Shown: in pieces, positions 38,481-49,600 of the stretch
How the letters are laid out: every line of letters begins with the position of its first letter
Numbering within the stretch: the first letter of the stretch is position 1
Origin: Magnolia sinica
Taxonomy: Eukaryota > Streptophyta > Magnoliopsida > Magnoliales > Magnoliaceae
Direction of reading: 5' to 3'
Length of the DNA stretch: 64,000 nucleotides
NCBI RefSeq assembly: GCF_029962835.1
Contig: NC_080585.1
Location: forward strand, 61,057,443 to 61,121,442
Notes under the pieces: generated by a model
Databases searched by the model: none
The model's input: the letters and a program-made list of their open reading frames with translations, nothing else
Told to the model about the DNA's origin: nothing
Translations under genes and position numbers: made by a program

Positions 38481-39240
38481 ACTTTGCACCAAATTGGTTC
38501 GGAAGTATGCTTTAAGGCTTGCTGATTTAAGCGGATCTTGTCCAACATAAAACTTGCCAATTACTTCACATTTTGTCACCAGCATTGCATACATTCGAAT
38601 ACGAGAACTGATTCCTCACCCTTATGAATAGTCAAATCCTGTGAAGTAGAAACCATACATTTGTACGAGCAGAGTGGGTGCCCAATACATTTCCTCTCTG
38701 TAAACTGTGGTTCCTTTCTTAGAATATTTGATAACAGAACCAAAGGGTCATTTTAGGACAGGAAATATTCGGATCCCTACCTTAATGTTTTTATAAGGTC
38801 TAGCCGACTTTTGAAACGAAGAAATTCGCTAGTGGAGACTCTAGTCACACCTAATCAAATCAATCAGCCCTCGAAAGAAGCAACTCGTGGAGTAAAACAG
38901 TTCCTCTAGTCAATTTCAGCCTGGGTTCCCAACATCCACACCACCAAATATCCAAACATGTCGATGCAAAAGTTTCATGGAATGTTGAATTCACCGGTGG
39001 GATCCAAACATGGCATCCCATATCCCATCTTAAAAGCACATCCCATGGCAAATTATGACACGATGGAATGATGACTCGTAAACAATTTTATCCCATCTAA
39101 TTATGTTCAATTTGATGTTCCGAACTCCCCGTGAAAGTCACACCCTGATCCATAGCTCAACTGGTAGACTGAGTGGAGATACCTCGTTTCTTGCTAACAG
39201 TGTATTGTGCACTGACACCAAGTCTTTGTTTGTAGCTATA
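38481..39240. other. Intergenic, possible SINE scrap
   Basis: Mostly unremarkable AT-rich DNA. At 39150-39185 'GATCCATAGCTCAACTGGTAGACTG' (in two parts) resembles a tRNA A-box region, but no B box follows at the right distance. It is left as a possible degenerate SINE only. Confidence 0.35.
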
Positions 39241-40250
39241 TGAAGTGATGACACCAAGTCTTGTGGGCCCTGCAGTGATGTATGTGTTATATCCACACAG
39301 TCCACCTATTTGAAGAGATACTTTTAGGTCATAAGCTAAAGAAGGAGGTGATCCAAAGCTTAAGCAAACCTTATCACATAAAATAGTGGGGATTGAGCGT
39401 CTGCCATTAAAAATTTCTCAAGGGGATGAAAATTTTCGATTATGTTGATATTTGTGTTTTCCCTTCGTCCATGTACATGTGAACTTATAAACAAACTCGT
39501 GAACAGGCTGGCTGGAACTAAAGTAAACATCAGGGTTGGCCCTACAAACATTTCAACGGTGGGCGTGTCCGTCCCTTATGTAATAGGTCTACTTGAGCTT
39601 TGAATCTGCTACATGTTTTTTTTTTTTTTTTTTGGCTCATGCCCATACCTTACAATGATCCATCCAAATGGATGGTCGGTGTCGGGACAACACGTACGTT
39701 AGGATGCCCCACGTAACTTGGCGGATTGGCTGGTATAACACATACCAGCTATATAGCTGGTGTAAATACGTGTTGTGCCAAAGACTAAGCTCATTGGCCT
39801 CTGAGTTGCACCAAATGTTCAAAGGAGATCAAAATTACATGGGCTCCACGAGGATGTATTTATTATATCTACACTGTTCATCAAATTTTCAAGATTATTT
39901 TAGAGTATTATACAAAAAATGAATCATATCCATAGCACAAATAGACCACACCAAAAATAGTTGTGAGGATAATGATTTTCGCCGTAAAAAAATTCTGAGG
40001 GCAAAAAACAAATTTCATATTGATCCGGAACTTCTGTGACTCCCACAAGGGTTTATTTTCCACTGCTTCTTTATATCTGGATTATTTTTCCGCTCAAGCA
40101 TTGAGACGGTCTCGCCGAATGGAAAAACGGTTTGGATATAACACAAACCCCCCGTGATGGGACTCACATAACTTGTTGACGTCGATACATCAGCTGTATA
40201 GCTGGTACACCAGCCAATCTGCTTCCCTAGTAGCTCATCCGCGACCGACG
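39240..40250. repeat. Two adjacent foldback-family copies upstream of the gene
   Basis: The first (about 39245-39560) runs from 'GTGGGCCCTGCAGTGATGTA' to 'AACATCAGGGTTGGCCC'. The second (about 39655-40190) has inverted 'CAGCTATATAGCTGG' / 'CAGCTGTATAGCTGG' motifs near its ends and the usual 'GATGTATTTATTATATC...CCATAGCACAAATAGACCACACC' interior. A poly(T) run is at 39617-39632. They sit directly upstream of the first exon at 40408 and could contribute to its promoter. Confidence 0.55.
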
Positions 40251-40407
40251 TAAACGACTGGACAGACCTTTTGAACGGTTGTGATATGGCACGTGGTGGC
40301 CACATTGGCACGTGACGACTTGGTGCGGGGATCGAGAGAACTCAGTGGCCTTTCTTTTCTCGGCTCAAAAATTCCCATGCCTCTCCCTCGCAACTCTCTT
40401 TTCCGCC

Positions 40408-40594
40408 ATGGCCACATCAGATAGCTGGAGGTCTTCTCTTAAATCTCTGATCTCTCTACTCTTCCTTCTCTCCCTTCCATGGATCTCTCTCTCTTACAGG
40501 CCAGGAGACATCGTCCCCATGAGCAAGATGGGCCAATACCACTCTGTAAAACCCTAATCTCCTTCCCCGCTTCTCTCTCCCTCCCTGTTCCTTC

Positions 40595-40633
<39 letters not shown>

Positions 40634-40877
40634 CCTTTTATTCTGAGAATTTCCTTTCAATTCCTTTTATTTCAGTCGAGAACTGTCTGGTATGATGTCA
40701 TCGGTCGCCACTGCCCGATCTTCGCCGTAAATCGTGAGGTATTTGTTCGCGTCAGATTCTCATATTTCATTTATTTCTGTATAAATCACAATTTTAAGTA
40801 ATTCTGTTTCATGAATTATAGGTTTTGATTCCCATACCGAAGCCTACTGGTTACACTGGTGCAGATCCTTATAAAAT
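40408..40877 (+). CDS. Conserved plant secretory/membrane protein of unknown function, exons 1-3 only
   Basis: Three in-phase exons with clean GT-AG introns are visible: 40408-40545 (46 codons), 40676-40738 (21 codons) and 40822-40877 (18 codons plus 2 nt). The start ATG (GCCGCC-like context TTCCGCCATGG) opens a signal peptide with the hydrophobic core SLISLLFLLSLPWISLS. It is followed by YRPGDIVPMSKMGQYHS, then SRTVWYDVIGRHCPIFAVNR and VLIPIPKPTGYTGADPYK. I recognise this wording from memory as the N-terminus of a small conserved plant protein family with a lumenal domain and a C-terminal membrane segment. I do not know its function. Downstream exons, which should carry the rest of the lumenal domain and the membrane anchor, are not seen in this window. 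Intron 3 starts GTAAAATG at 40878 and runs into transposons. The gene is either carried on a very long intron or truncated. An upstream in-frame ATG at 40312 is unlikely to be the start, since the signal peptide begins at 40408. Confidence 0.75.
40546..40675 (+). other. Intron 1 of the gene, with (CT)n tract
   Basis: The donor is TCT|GTAAAACC and the acceptor is TTTATTTCAG|TCG, length 130 bp. About 16 CT units (40596-40631) lie in the middle of the intron. Confidence 0.75.
40739..40821 (+). other. Intron 2 of the gene
   Basis: The donor is GAG|GTATTTG and the acceptor is AATTATAG|GTT, length 83 bp, typical for a short plant intron. Confidence 0.75.
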
Positions 40878-41231
40878 GTAAAATGAATTCCTCTTGAACT
40901 GATTTGATTTATTATATATTTGTTTTTTTTTTTTTTTTTGATGATGATGTGCTATTACAATGCATGCTCGGTAGAAGTTCTATGAAGTGCAATCTGCAGT
41001 TTCGACTCTATATGGGGCAGGAATTCCTGGGGATCAGGACCAGTTATCTGGTGGGTCACAAGGATGATATACATGGAAGAAAAATGCAGTGATTGGTCCA
41101 CTCTAACAATCCAATTGTCGTGAGTTTTGCACATTGAATATGGTCCCGTGCTCATTTATCTGGGGACAGGTCCGTTTTCAGGTTATTGGTTGGATGGCTA
41201 CTGGAGTCTGATCGCATTGATTTTCAGGATA
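40878..41231 (+). other. Start of intron 3 or broken gene end
   Basis: A GT donor (AT|GTAAAATG) is followed by a T-rich run (40922-40940). A segment (41095-41230) related to the repeat at 23691-23830 follows. The chromovirus LTR begins at 41232, preceded by GGATA. No further exon is seen. Confidence 0.5.
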
Positions 41232-41793
41232 TGTAATGCAAACCCCAAAAGGGAAAAATAAATAGATCAAAGAAAATAAGAAAGAGATTGTGGGAAAGGA
41301 CCCAACAATCCTCTAGCCGAATGCTAGAGATCGCGAATGCATGAGTAAGCTCAATAGTCCTCTAGTCTTGAACTAGAGATCACTCCCCCCCAACAACGAC
41401 CATAGAAATATGAGAATTACGTAAAGAAAATATCAATCAACTTGTCTTACTCCATAGGCCATAGGCCTTATTTATAATCAGTCCTCAAAATCTGCAATAC
41501 AAATTATGGAATTTAAAAATAGAATTCCTAACTGGCCAAGATATAAAAAAATAGAAAACTACCTAAATGAGAAAGCACTATAATTAAGAAAGCACCTAAA
41601 TAAGAAAGTACTTAAATAAGAAAAATCTAAAATTACTTCTTGCCTAATATAAAGATATGAAAGAAAAAGGAAATTTTCTAATGTAGAGATTTGAAAGAAA
41701 AGGCAAGTAGCGATGTGTTAAAAAGGGAAAGTGGTTATTTTCTTGTACACACGTGTGGAGCGTGCACATGTGGGATGTGGGGCAATTGCAACA
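41232..41793 (-). repeat. Chromovirus 3' LTR
   Basis: The minus strand begins TGTTGCAATTGCCCCACA at 41793, directly after the purine tract GTGGGGGAA, and ends GGTTTGCATTACA at 41232. This gives TG...CA ends and 562 bp. Many A-rich short repeats of 'CTAAATGAGAAAGCACT' type lie within it (41560-41630). Confidence 0.75.
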
Positions 41794-41814
41794 ATTCCCC
41801 CACAGCTTGGAAAA

Positions 41815-42010
41815 ACTCGGCTTCATCGAGTTAATGGCAATATACTTCTCATAGTTTTTAGGGTTGATGTGCTTGAAATCATCTGCTGAAATCCACGTGT
41901 TGTCGGATTTTGGTCTGCCCTTCCATTTGACAAGAAACTTTTGATACCCTGCTTGTGTGCGGAAACTATCTGATCATTCAACACGTCTTCAATGATTTCT
42001 TTGAGTTGTC
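41815..42010 (-). pseudogene. Chromodomain of the chromovirus polyprotein
   Basis: The minus-strand reading contains KFLVKWKGRPKSDNTWIS, the Y/F-L-V-K-W-K-G signature followed by a W that is diagnostic for chromodomains. It is located at the C-terminal end of pol, just before the LTR. Chromodomains on these integrases direct insertion to chromatin marks. Confidence 0.8.
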
Positions 42011-42589
42011 ATGGTATCTCGGGTATTTGGATAGCCTGTTCTTCCGTGTTCTCGTTTGCGTGATGTCCAAGATAAACTGTAAGGTCTTCCACATTAAAAA
42101 TGGGTATGATCTTTATTTTGGATGGAAGTTTGATTAGGTATCCATTATCACTTAGCTTCTTTAAAATATGGTTAGGACTTGCCTTTTTGGAGTGGAGCTT
42201 TGTATAAGAGCCTGCTAGAAACCACTCAGGCTTAAGTCACGCCATGACTCTATCTCCTTCTTGGAATTGTGTAGAACATTATCGAACATCTGCATGCCCC
42301 TTGTAATTTTCATTACTAAAGGTGATCTTTTGCCTAACTTCTTCATGCATCTCCTCAACTTATTGTGCAAAAGCTTCAACGTCTTGGCTCGATCGAGTTG
42401 CACTAGGAAGTGAGACTAAATCGATAGGTTGTTTCGGTCGCGTACCTGTCGCAATTTTGAAAGGAGAGAGTCCTGTAGTGCGGTTCACAGAAATGTTATA
42501 ACCAAACTCAACTTATGGTAACACGATGTCCCATGAGCTGATATGCTCACTAACTAGATATCAAAGTAGATTCCCAAGACTACTGTTGA

Positions 42590-42933
42590 CGACTTAAGTC
42601 TGCCCATTTGTTTGCGGATGATAAGTACTTGAGAACTTCAATTTAGTTCCCATCTTAGACCACAAGGTGCGCCATAAGTAACTCATAAACTTAATATCAT
42701 GATCAAATCTAATTGGTTTTTGGAACACCATGTAGACGAACCACCTCTTTGAAGAAAATAGTGGCGATGTGCATGGGGTCTGATGTCTTCTTACAAGGGA
42801 TAAAATGAGCCATCTTCGAGAATCTGTCAACCACAACATAATTAGAGTCATAGCCACGTTGAGTCTTAGGCAATCAAATGACAAAATCCATATTGATGTC
42901 CTCCCATGGAGCAGCTGACACAGGTAATGGTGT
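42590..42933 (-). pseudogene. Integrase core of the chromovirus
   Basis: Pieces of a plant gypsy integrase core are read in more than one frame: [25 protein letters not shown], then [24 protein letters not shown] and YHPQTNGQT. The first catalytic Asp region (MDF), the '[12 protein letters not shown]' block and 'YHPQTxGQT' are clear. An in-frame stop follows MDFVI, and a frameshift after HGVPK shows it is dead. Confidence 0.85.
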
Positions 42934-42941
42934 ATAAAGAC

Positions 42942-45236
42942 CAGTGTTCGAGTTGTCAGTATCGCTACAAGTTTCGCTGGCCGGAGATAAAGATATAATA
43001 TCATTATCGCTGATAACTGGAAATGCGGGGAAAAGGGAGGGAAACATAGAGAAAATGGTGGAATTTTTCAGTGAAACTTCAGGACATGCCTAAATACACA
43101 TATTTACATATTCAAGAATGCATTAAATTAGAAGTTTCCATTTAATGGGGGCCAAAAGGCATGTGTTGTCGCAAAAAATCACTCAAATAGTAATCAAAAT
43201 GAATTTATATAATACAAATGCAACTATAGTACAATAATTAAGATATGTAAAATTAAATAAACTAACAAAGCATACCTTTTTTTGCCATCCCTCATCCCTA
43301 CATGGAGTGATGAGGTGGCTTGTAGTCATCGTCTAAATCTTGATTGTAGGACCCACCTCAATGTATGCATTGTATATCCACGACGTTCATCTATTTTGCC
43401 GGCTTATTTTAGGGCGTGGACTAAAAAATAAAGCAGATACAAATTTTGTGTGGACCACGCCATAGGAAATGTTGGTTAATGACCGTGAAAAACCTTTTGT
43501 GGGCCACATAAGTTTTGGATCGAGCTGATATTTGTGTGTGTGTGTGTTTTTTTCTTTTCATTCAGGTCCGTTTGACCTTATCAATAGGTTAGATGGTCAA
43601 AAAATATTATCGTGGACCTTAGGAAAATTTTAATGGCAGGCATTCAACCACTATTTCCTGTAGTGTCGAAGACCAGTAATTTATATCTTCTTAATTTTTT
43701 TAATCACGACTTAACAAGTGGGCCCTATAGGCACGACGCCACTGGTTCTAGGGTCACACCCAAGTCACACGCTCTAATGAAGATTAGGTGCAAACTCACA
43801 CGAGACGGTGTAACCCTTAGTGTGGGGACTACCTTGATGTATGTCTTCTATATCCATGCTGTCCATCCAATTTTTAAGATTATTTTAGGGCATGACCGCA
43901 AAAAATGAAGTAGATCCAATTCTCAGTTAGACCCTACCTTAAGGAAAAAGTGGCGATTATCCGTTAATGGGCTACAAAAAATTTGAATCAAGCCGAGATT
44001 TATTTTTTTCCCTTCATCTATGGTCACGTGACCTTATCAACGTCTTGGATGTCAAATAAACATCACAGAAACATTATGATGGGCCCAAGGATCACGTGAC
44101 CTTATCCATAGTTGTATACCTTATCAACACGTTGGATGTCAAATAAATATAACGTGACCTTATCAACAGTTGTGTACCTTCTCAACATGTTGTATGTCAA
44201 ATAAACATCACGAGATCTTATCAACAATTGTGTATCTTTACCGTCCATTCATTTTGGCAGATCATTTTAAGGCATCAGACAAAAAATGAGACAGATCCCA
44301 ATTTAAGGTGGACCACATGGCAGGAAACAGTGGTTATTGAATGGCCACCATTAAAACTCATCGGGAGCTACAAAAATTTTGATCAAGCTGATATTTGTGT
44401 TTTCCCTTCATCCAAATCTGTGTGACTTAATCAAATAGTTGGATGGCAAATAACCGTTACAGTGGGCCTTAAAAAGTTTTTAATGGTAAGCGTTCAATCA
44501 CCGCTGTTTCCTTTAATGTGGTCCACCTGAAATGTGGATCTGACTCATTTAACGGCTCGTGACCTAAAATGATCTTTCAAAATAAATGGATGGCGTAAAT
44601 GAAACACATTACATCATAGTGGGCCCACAGAGCAGCGAGCACTTTATGTCTCATGTGCGGTCATCTCGTGTAAGGGAGCTTCGGATGCGTGAAACCATTT
44701 TGGGGAAAATCTTCTGAAGCCCTCGAATCCTTTAAATCCCTGAAATTTCTCAAATTCTCTCCAAAATTTAGGAAATATCCACCCATCTATGAAAGATTCT
44801 TTGCCGAAATTGCCGCTTCTTTGAAATCTTTCATTTATTTGAAGAAAAAAGGAAAAATCGAAGTTTTTTTTTTTTTACATGCGGAGGAACAACGCACGGA
44901 TTTCGACGATCGATCGATTGGTGTGCTACCTCCAAATTCTGAATCCTCTTTTAAAGGTATCGAAAATATCCTCTTACATGGATCGAAATGATTTTTCATC
45001 TTCTTCATTTTTTTTTTCAATTTTTTTCATATTTACGCACTCCCGAAATTTTCGGTGGGTTAGCTACAGCGAATTTATCGCCAATAACTTTATTTATCGT
45101 CGATAATTTTATTTATCGCCCAAAAATTGCAGACAATTGGAAGAGATACGAAACTAGGGGGTTTCGGTATCGCTGGCTTGGCGACACCGATAATATCGGC
45201 GACATTATTGATTTTTCGCCGACAATTTGAACACTG
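42942..45236. mobile_element. Non-autonomous hAT-type DNA transposon, with 8-bp target duplication
   Basis: The ends are CAGTGTTCGAGTTGTC (left) and the inverted GACAATTTGAACACTG (right). The flanks are ATAAAGAC (42934-42941) and ATAAAAAC (45237-45244), an 8-bp duplication with one mismatch, as expected for hAT elements. Length is 2295 bp. The insertion splits the integrase region of the chromovirus, and the reading N-I-G | L-Y-T-P-L-P rejoins when it is removed. The inside has no transposase. It holds foldback-family segments (43345-43640, 43815-44220, 44228-44640) and an ATCGSCGATA-type end region near 45060-45230. Confidence 0.85.
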
Positions 45237-45244
45237 ATAAAAAC

Positions 45245-45776
45245 CAATATTTTGCTGGCTACCTTTACCCAACTAGCATGCTTGACATTGACGAACAATG
45301 ATCCCAACATCTTTCTTCAATCGTGACCAATAGAAATGGTCCTCGACTAGGGCTGTCATTTTATCGTTACCAAAGTGACCATCCATGCCATCTGAATGAA
45401 GCTCACGTATAACAAGCTCTCGCAAGGAACTTTTAGGAAGACACAAGCTCATATCATAGAATAAGTACCCATCGTGCAAGCTAAATCTTGGGTACTCGGT
45501 GCTTGTGCCGGAAATGAGTGTTGAAAATGCCTTTCCAAATTCATCATCCGCGATATAGTCCCTTTTAAGTTCTTCAAACCCAACAACGGAAACTAATAAG
45601 GTAGAAAATAGGTGTAATTTTCGGTTGAGGGCATCCGCTACCTTATTTTTAATGTTGGCGCAATGTTTTAGGTTGAATATGAACTTTTGCAGATAAGCAC
45701 TCCACTTAGCATGCCTATCGCTCAACTTCTTCTGAGAATTCAAATAGTGTAATGCCTCGTGATCATAATAGGGCAC
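45245..45776 (-). pseudogene. RNase H end and integrase HHCC zinc-finger region of the chromovirus
   Basis: The frame begins within the RNase H domain (Y-Y-D-H-E-A-L-H-Y-L, then the N-K-V-A-D-A-L-N-R 'ADALSR' box). It continues to H..H...C..C in ELHSDGMDGHFGNDKM and VRQCQAC, the integrase zinc finger. It stays open for 167 codons, longer than any other part of this element. Confidence 0.88.
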
Positions 45777-46225
45777 AAACTTTCGATGAATGAGGTAATG
45801 ATTCTAATGCTTCAGGGCTTGCACAATAACATAAAACTCCACATCATATGTAGAATACTTCTTTTGTGCCTTATCGAGTTTTTCACTGAAAAGGGCCACT
45901 AGATGTCCTTCTTGGCTAAGGACACCTATGCCTATGTGGGATGCATCCTAAGCAACTTCAAACACCTTTTCGAAATCAGGAAGTTTAAGAACTGGAGCTT
46001 CTGTCATTTCTACATGATTTCTTGAAATGCCTTTGTTGTTGCTTTAGTCCACTTAAATGGACTAGACTTAATACATTCAGTAATGGGTGCTATGATGGAA
46101 CTAAAGTTTTGAATAAACCTTTGATAAAACGTCGTAAGCTTGTGAAAATTGCAAACCTCATGAATGTTTATGGGAATAGGCTATTCAACATTGGCCCTTA
46201 TCTTTTCAGAATCAGCCTTCACACC

Positions 46226-46720
46226 TTATGCTGAAACGACGAACCCCAAAAAAACTACGCTAGAACTCATGAAGGTACACTTCTTCAAATTGATGTAGAG
46301 TTTCTCGTGGCGTAATACTCTCATCACTTGGCTAAGATGGTCCAAATGATCTTCTCGTGAACGACTATAGATGAGGATATCGTTGAAGCATACGACGATA
46401 AACTTGCCAATGAATGGCCATAGAATTTGCGTCATCACTTGCGTGAACGTACTAGGTGCATTCGTTAAGCCGAAAGGCATGACTAACCATTCATAAAATC
46501 CATCCTGCCTTGAAAGCAATTTTCCATTTCATCTCTAGGACGAATTCTTATCTGATGGTACCCGCTTTGCAATCAATCTTCGAAAAGATTGTGGCAATCG
46601 CCAATATGTCTAGCATGTCATCTAGGCGTGGAATGAGAAAGCAACACTTTACTGTTATCTTGTTGATGCCGTGAAATGGGAAAGTGACACTTTACTGTTA
46701 TCTTGTTGATGACGCGATTA
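46226..46720 (-). pseudogene. Reverse transcriptase fragment of the chromovirus
   Basis: Readable blocks include [16 protein letters not shown], then [10 protein letters not shown] (the family's Y-x-D-D catalytic box, here F-N-D with the first Asp replaced by Asn) and [17 protein letters not shown]. Upstream, 'IPRLDDML' and 'FSKID' are seen in other frames. The altered catalytic box and the frame breaks mean it is inactive. Confidence 0.88.
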
Positions 46721-46728
46721 CCAGAGCT
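46643..46728. repeat. 43-bp local duplication in the reverse transcriptase region
   Basis: The phrase ACTTTACTGTTATCTTGTTG occurs at 46646 and again at 46689. The two copies are almost identical, indicating a recent slippage or repair duplication within the dead element. Confidence 0.8.
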
Positions 46729-47263
46729 GAAATTCTATAGAACAAGCCCTAGCGGATGCCATTTCGTGAAAGAACCTTGTATTCTTGTCACCCTCTTTTA
46801 GCCAAAGAGCCCGCAACCGTTGCCTCCATTTATTTTCCTCCATTCTTAGACGTTTCTCGTACTTGGTTGCAAGGGAAGAATGTTTCTTTAGCTCTTCAGG
46901 AGTTGGCTCCCTCTCTTCTTCCTCCAAATCTAGATGATGTAGGTCATCCAGGATTGCAACCATCTCAGCCTCTTTAGCCTAAAAAACCATCTCTATTCCA
47001 AACCTTCAATTTGCCCTCCAAAAGCTTCATCCTTTTATGAAGTTTGGAACTAGCTGACCCCTTCAATTGCCGAGACCTCCAGCAGTTCTTGACCAAAGTA
47101 GCAAAGCCCTCTCTCTAGCCATGCCAATTCAAATATGAAGGGCTTGGGGCCGCAACTATTTGCCTGCACTCAAAGGAGAATGGGTTTGTGATAAGTCTAG
47201 GCAATCCAGAGAGCTGAACCATGGGGAATCTGTGCATCCTTGTCAGGGAAGCAAGGAATCTGT

Positions 47264-47860
47264 CTAGTTTCGATAAAATGGGGGTCCTTGCCCATTAGTC
47301 CAAGTGCACTTAGCCCTAGATATAGGAATGTCCACCAAATTGAATTTGCGAATCCACCCTGCAAATTCTTTCATGCTTTTGGATAAGTGAGTAGGAGGAG
47401 ATTTTTCATAGGTGAACTGAGAGATGTTAAAACCCTCCCTAAACACCAAGGAAGATCCCATTTTGCAGGAATTAACTTCATCTCTTCGCATAAATAGGCC
47501 CTTTGCTCATTATTACACGAACCATACACCCCCGAGAACAACCATCTGAAACCGTTAGAAATCTCGATGAAAACTATAAAAATAGAATACTGACCGCACC
47601 AATGTTCCTCTTTTCTCCAGATATCCTCATTCCATGCCACCAGAATACCTCTCGAGGAGCCTCGCGCATCCAGAGAAAAAATCTTTTGATTTTTGACCCC
47701 AAATAGAATCAAGATTTGACTTGATGAAGGATGAGGGCTTGGTTTGTTGTATTTTAATGATTTGGGCTTTAGATTTCTTGCGAATTGCCTTGATCTAGAG
47801 ATGCTTCTCCCTACCTCCCAAGCCCCCCCACGTTCCAGCTGAGAATACTCATTGGGAAAT
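47264..47860 (-). pseudogene. LINE apurinic-like endonuclease domain
   Basis: The minus strand opens with MSILSWNVGGLG (catalytic Asn box) near 47850. It continues with DARGSSRGILVAWNEDIW, then FRWLFSGVYG and WDLPWCLG. After a frameshift it continues with FNISQFTYEKSPPTHLSKSM and the NLVDIPISRAKCTWTNGQ block. This is the usual order of plant L1 endonucleases, which nick target DNA before reverse transcription. At least two frame changes are needed to read it. Confidence 0.85.
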
Positions 47861-48043
47861 GAACCTCGCCCTTTTGCCCCTGGCAGGACCTGGAAGCCTG
47901 CTCCCAACCTTGTAGTTGATCGCAGAGGCCAACCTAATCAATTCCTTCTAGCTTCTAGGAGTATGCCTCTGAGAATGTTTGATGACCGAAGCACCTCTCC
48001 GCTTAATAAATTGGATTAGGGCGACTGCGTCATCATTGTTCAC

Positions 48044-48988
48044 CTAGAAGGACATTCCCAACTTCCTCCCCACCCTCTCTATCACATCTTTCGTCCAATC
48101 AAGTTCTTCGTCTAATAGACCTTTGTCAATCGATACACCCTCAACCGACAAAGCCTCATCGACAAATGGTCCTTTGTCAAAGACTTTGGCTTGCCCTCTT
48201 TCGATTGTGGCCTGTAGCGGGGTCACGTCCAACATCTCCATTACCTCATCCCCAAAGGGTTCCCCTTCTTTGATACACGGATACTCTTCTTGTGGTAAGA
48301 TCAACGCCATATGATCTTCTTTGGGGCAATACCCTTGCCCATGAGAGTCTTTCTCGCATCGAGAGGTTGGCGCATCCCTCACCAAATCTGGAGTATTCTG
48401 ATCGCAGTGGTCTGCCTTCTTCGTCGATCTCAGAGAATAGGAGGAAAGAAGAGGATCTTGTCTGAATAGAACTACACGTGGGCCTCCTTTGTTACAGGGG
48501 AGAACTACTTTCTTTCCTAAACGAAGTAAGTTATTATCGAAGGCTGAACTATGTGCAAAAGTTGTTACTTGTGTGGGACTTAAGGCACCAGATAGGACTA
48601 CTGCAAGAGGTTCTACACATGCGGGAGTATCAACACGTGGGAACTCGTTACGCACCATCACAATATCCCCCATCAGAATCATTCTGATCTTGACAAGTGG
48701 TTGAAGATGACAATGCTTCTTGCTCCTCGAGCCCGCAAGGAGGTTGTTCGATGCTTCTTGAGGAAGTAAAGATGCCTTGTAGAGTCCCCCTATCCCTGCA
48801 ACATCGCTTAAAGGAGAGGTTCGGGTTTGAAGGTGGGTGCTTCCGAACCAAAGACATAACAGGAGCTTTGGCTTAAGGCTACTTCCGTACCCCGTTACTT
48901 GAAATCGATTCGAATATGTTGAACATGTTGGCAAACCTTTCACTTGCGAGGAATCTCTGTCGTCCAACACGCTATCACAAGGATCCAC
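48044..48988 (-). pseudogene. LINE ORF1-to-endonuclease linker region (open for 314 codons)
   Basis: This frame carries no catalytic motif that I recognise. It precedes the endonuclease on the same strand with the spacing of the ORF1 C-terminal/linker part of plant LINEs, and it is acidic near its C-terminus (EELDWTKDVIERVGRK). Its length alone might suggest a gene. Its position between ORF1-like fragments (49093-49586) and the endonuclease makes LINE origin more likely. Confidence 0.55.
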
Positions 48989-49092
48989 AGCCTTGTTTGG
49001 TACTCCCGCAGCACATCTGACCTCTCTCGATGGCTAGGGAGGCTCCACCTGTCCCGTCTCACTCTGCCTGGTCATCTAGGATGCACACCTCA

Positions 49093-49600
49093 TTAACTCT
49101 CCATTCGGTCCTCCAGCAGGCCATAGAAGGCGCACGCCATCTTCCCTAGGCTCCCGCTGACAACCTTCTTTCCAGCTCCATGCCGTCCCTCTACTTGCAT
49201 AGCAAGCCCCATGCAACTTCTTTCTCCACTTTCAAATGGAGCGAGATCTCTCCCACCCTGAGGGGAATGAAATCTGGCGTCAACGTCACTCATTTTTTCT
49301 TGATAGACTCCGTCACTTCATCGATGGCCATAACCTCTCCTAAGCATCCCCCAAGCACCAACAAAAACTCTTTGTTCCACAGTTTTATTAGTATCTCCTA
49401 GATCAGAAACCAACCGATCTCGCATCCAAGGGGAGATCTGTCGTCCCGTCTTTGAATGGATACAATCGGACTATCATTAAACATCATGGCTGCCATGATC
49501 ATTTGGTCAATATTAATTTCTGCTTTCATAGAGATCCACAGGTTGGTATCTGAGATCAGTTTGATCTTGTACTCCCAGTTGTCCAATCTACATCAGGCTT
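49093..49600 (-). pseudogene. LINE ORF1-like fragments
   Basis: Short minus-strand pieces such as IPLRVGEISLHLKVEKE and WEYKIKLISDTNLWISMKAE fall in different frames just upstream of the linker region. They look like remnants of the N-terminal ORF1 protein of a plant LINE. I cannot identify a domain with certainty. Confidence 0.4.

Larger units (their letters stand above)
41232..46745 (-). mobile_element. Degenerate Ty3/gypsy chromovirus (3' part), interrupted by a hAT element
   Basis: On the minus strand the order is reverse transcriptase (about 46700-46226), RNase H end plus integrase zinc-finger region (45776-45245), integrase core (42933-42590), then a chromodomain (about 42000-41815), a purine tract GTGGGGGAA, and an LTR at 41793-41232. 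This pol order with a C-terminal chromodomain defines chromoviruses. The polyprotein is broken by stops and frameshifts, and gag, protease and the 5' LTR are absent. A LINE abuts at about 46746. It lies on the opposite strand to the gene at 40408, in its presumptive third intron. Confidence 0.85.

Noticed and set aside
39150..39185. tRNA gene or SINE at 'ATAGCTCAACTGGTAGAC'
   Set aside because: Only an A-box-like stretch is present. No B box occurs at the right distance and no cloverleaf can be drawn.
48044..48988. 314-codon open frame as a possible host gene
   Set aside because: It has no known domain and sits between LINE ORF1-like fragments and a LINE endonuclease on the same strand. It is best explained as the LINE linker region.
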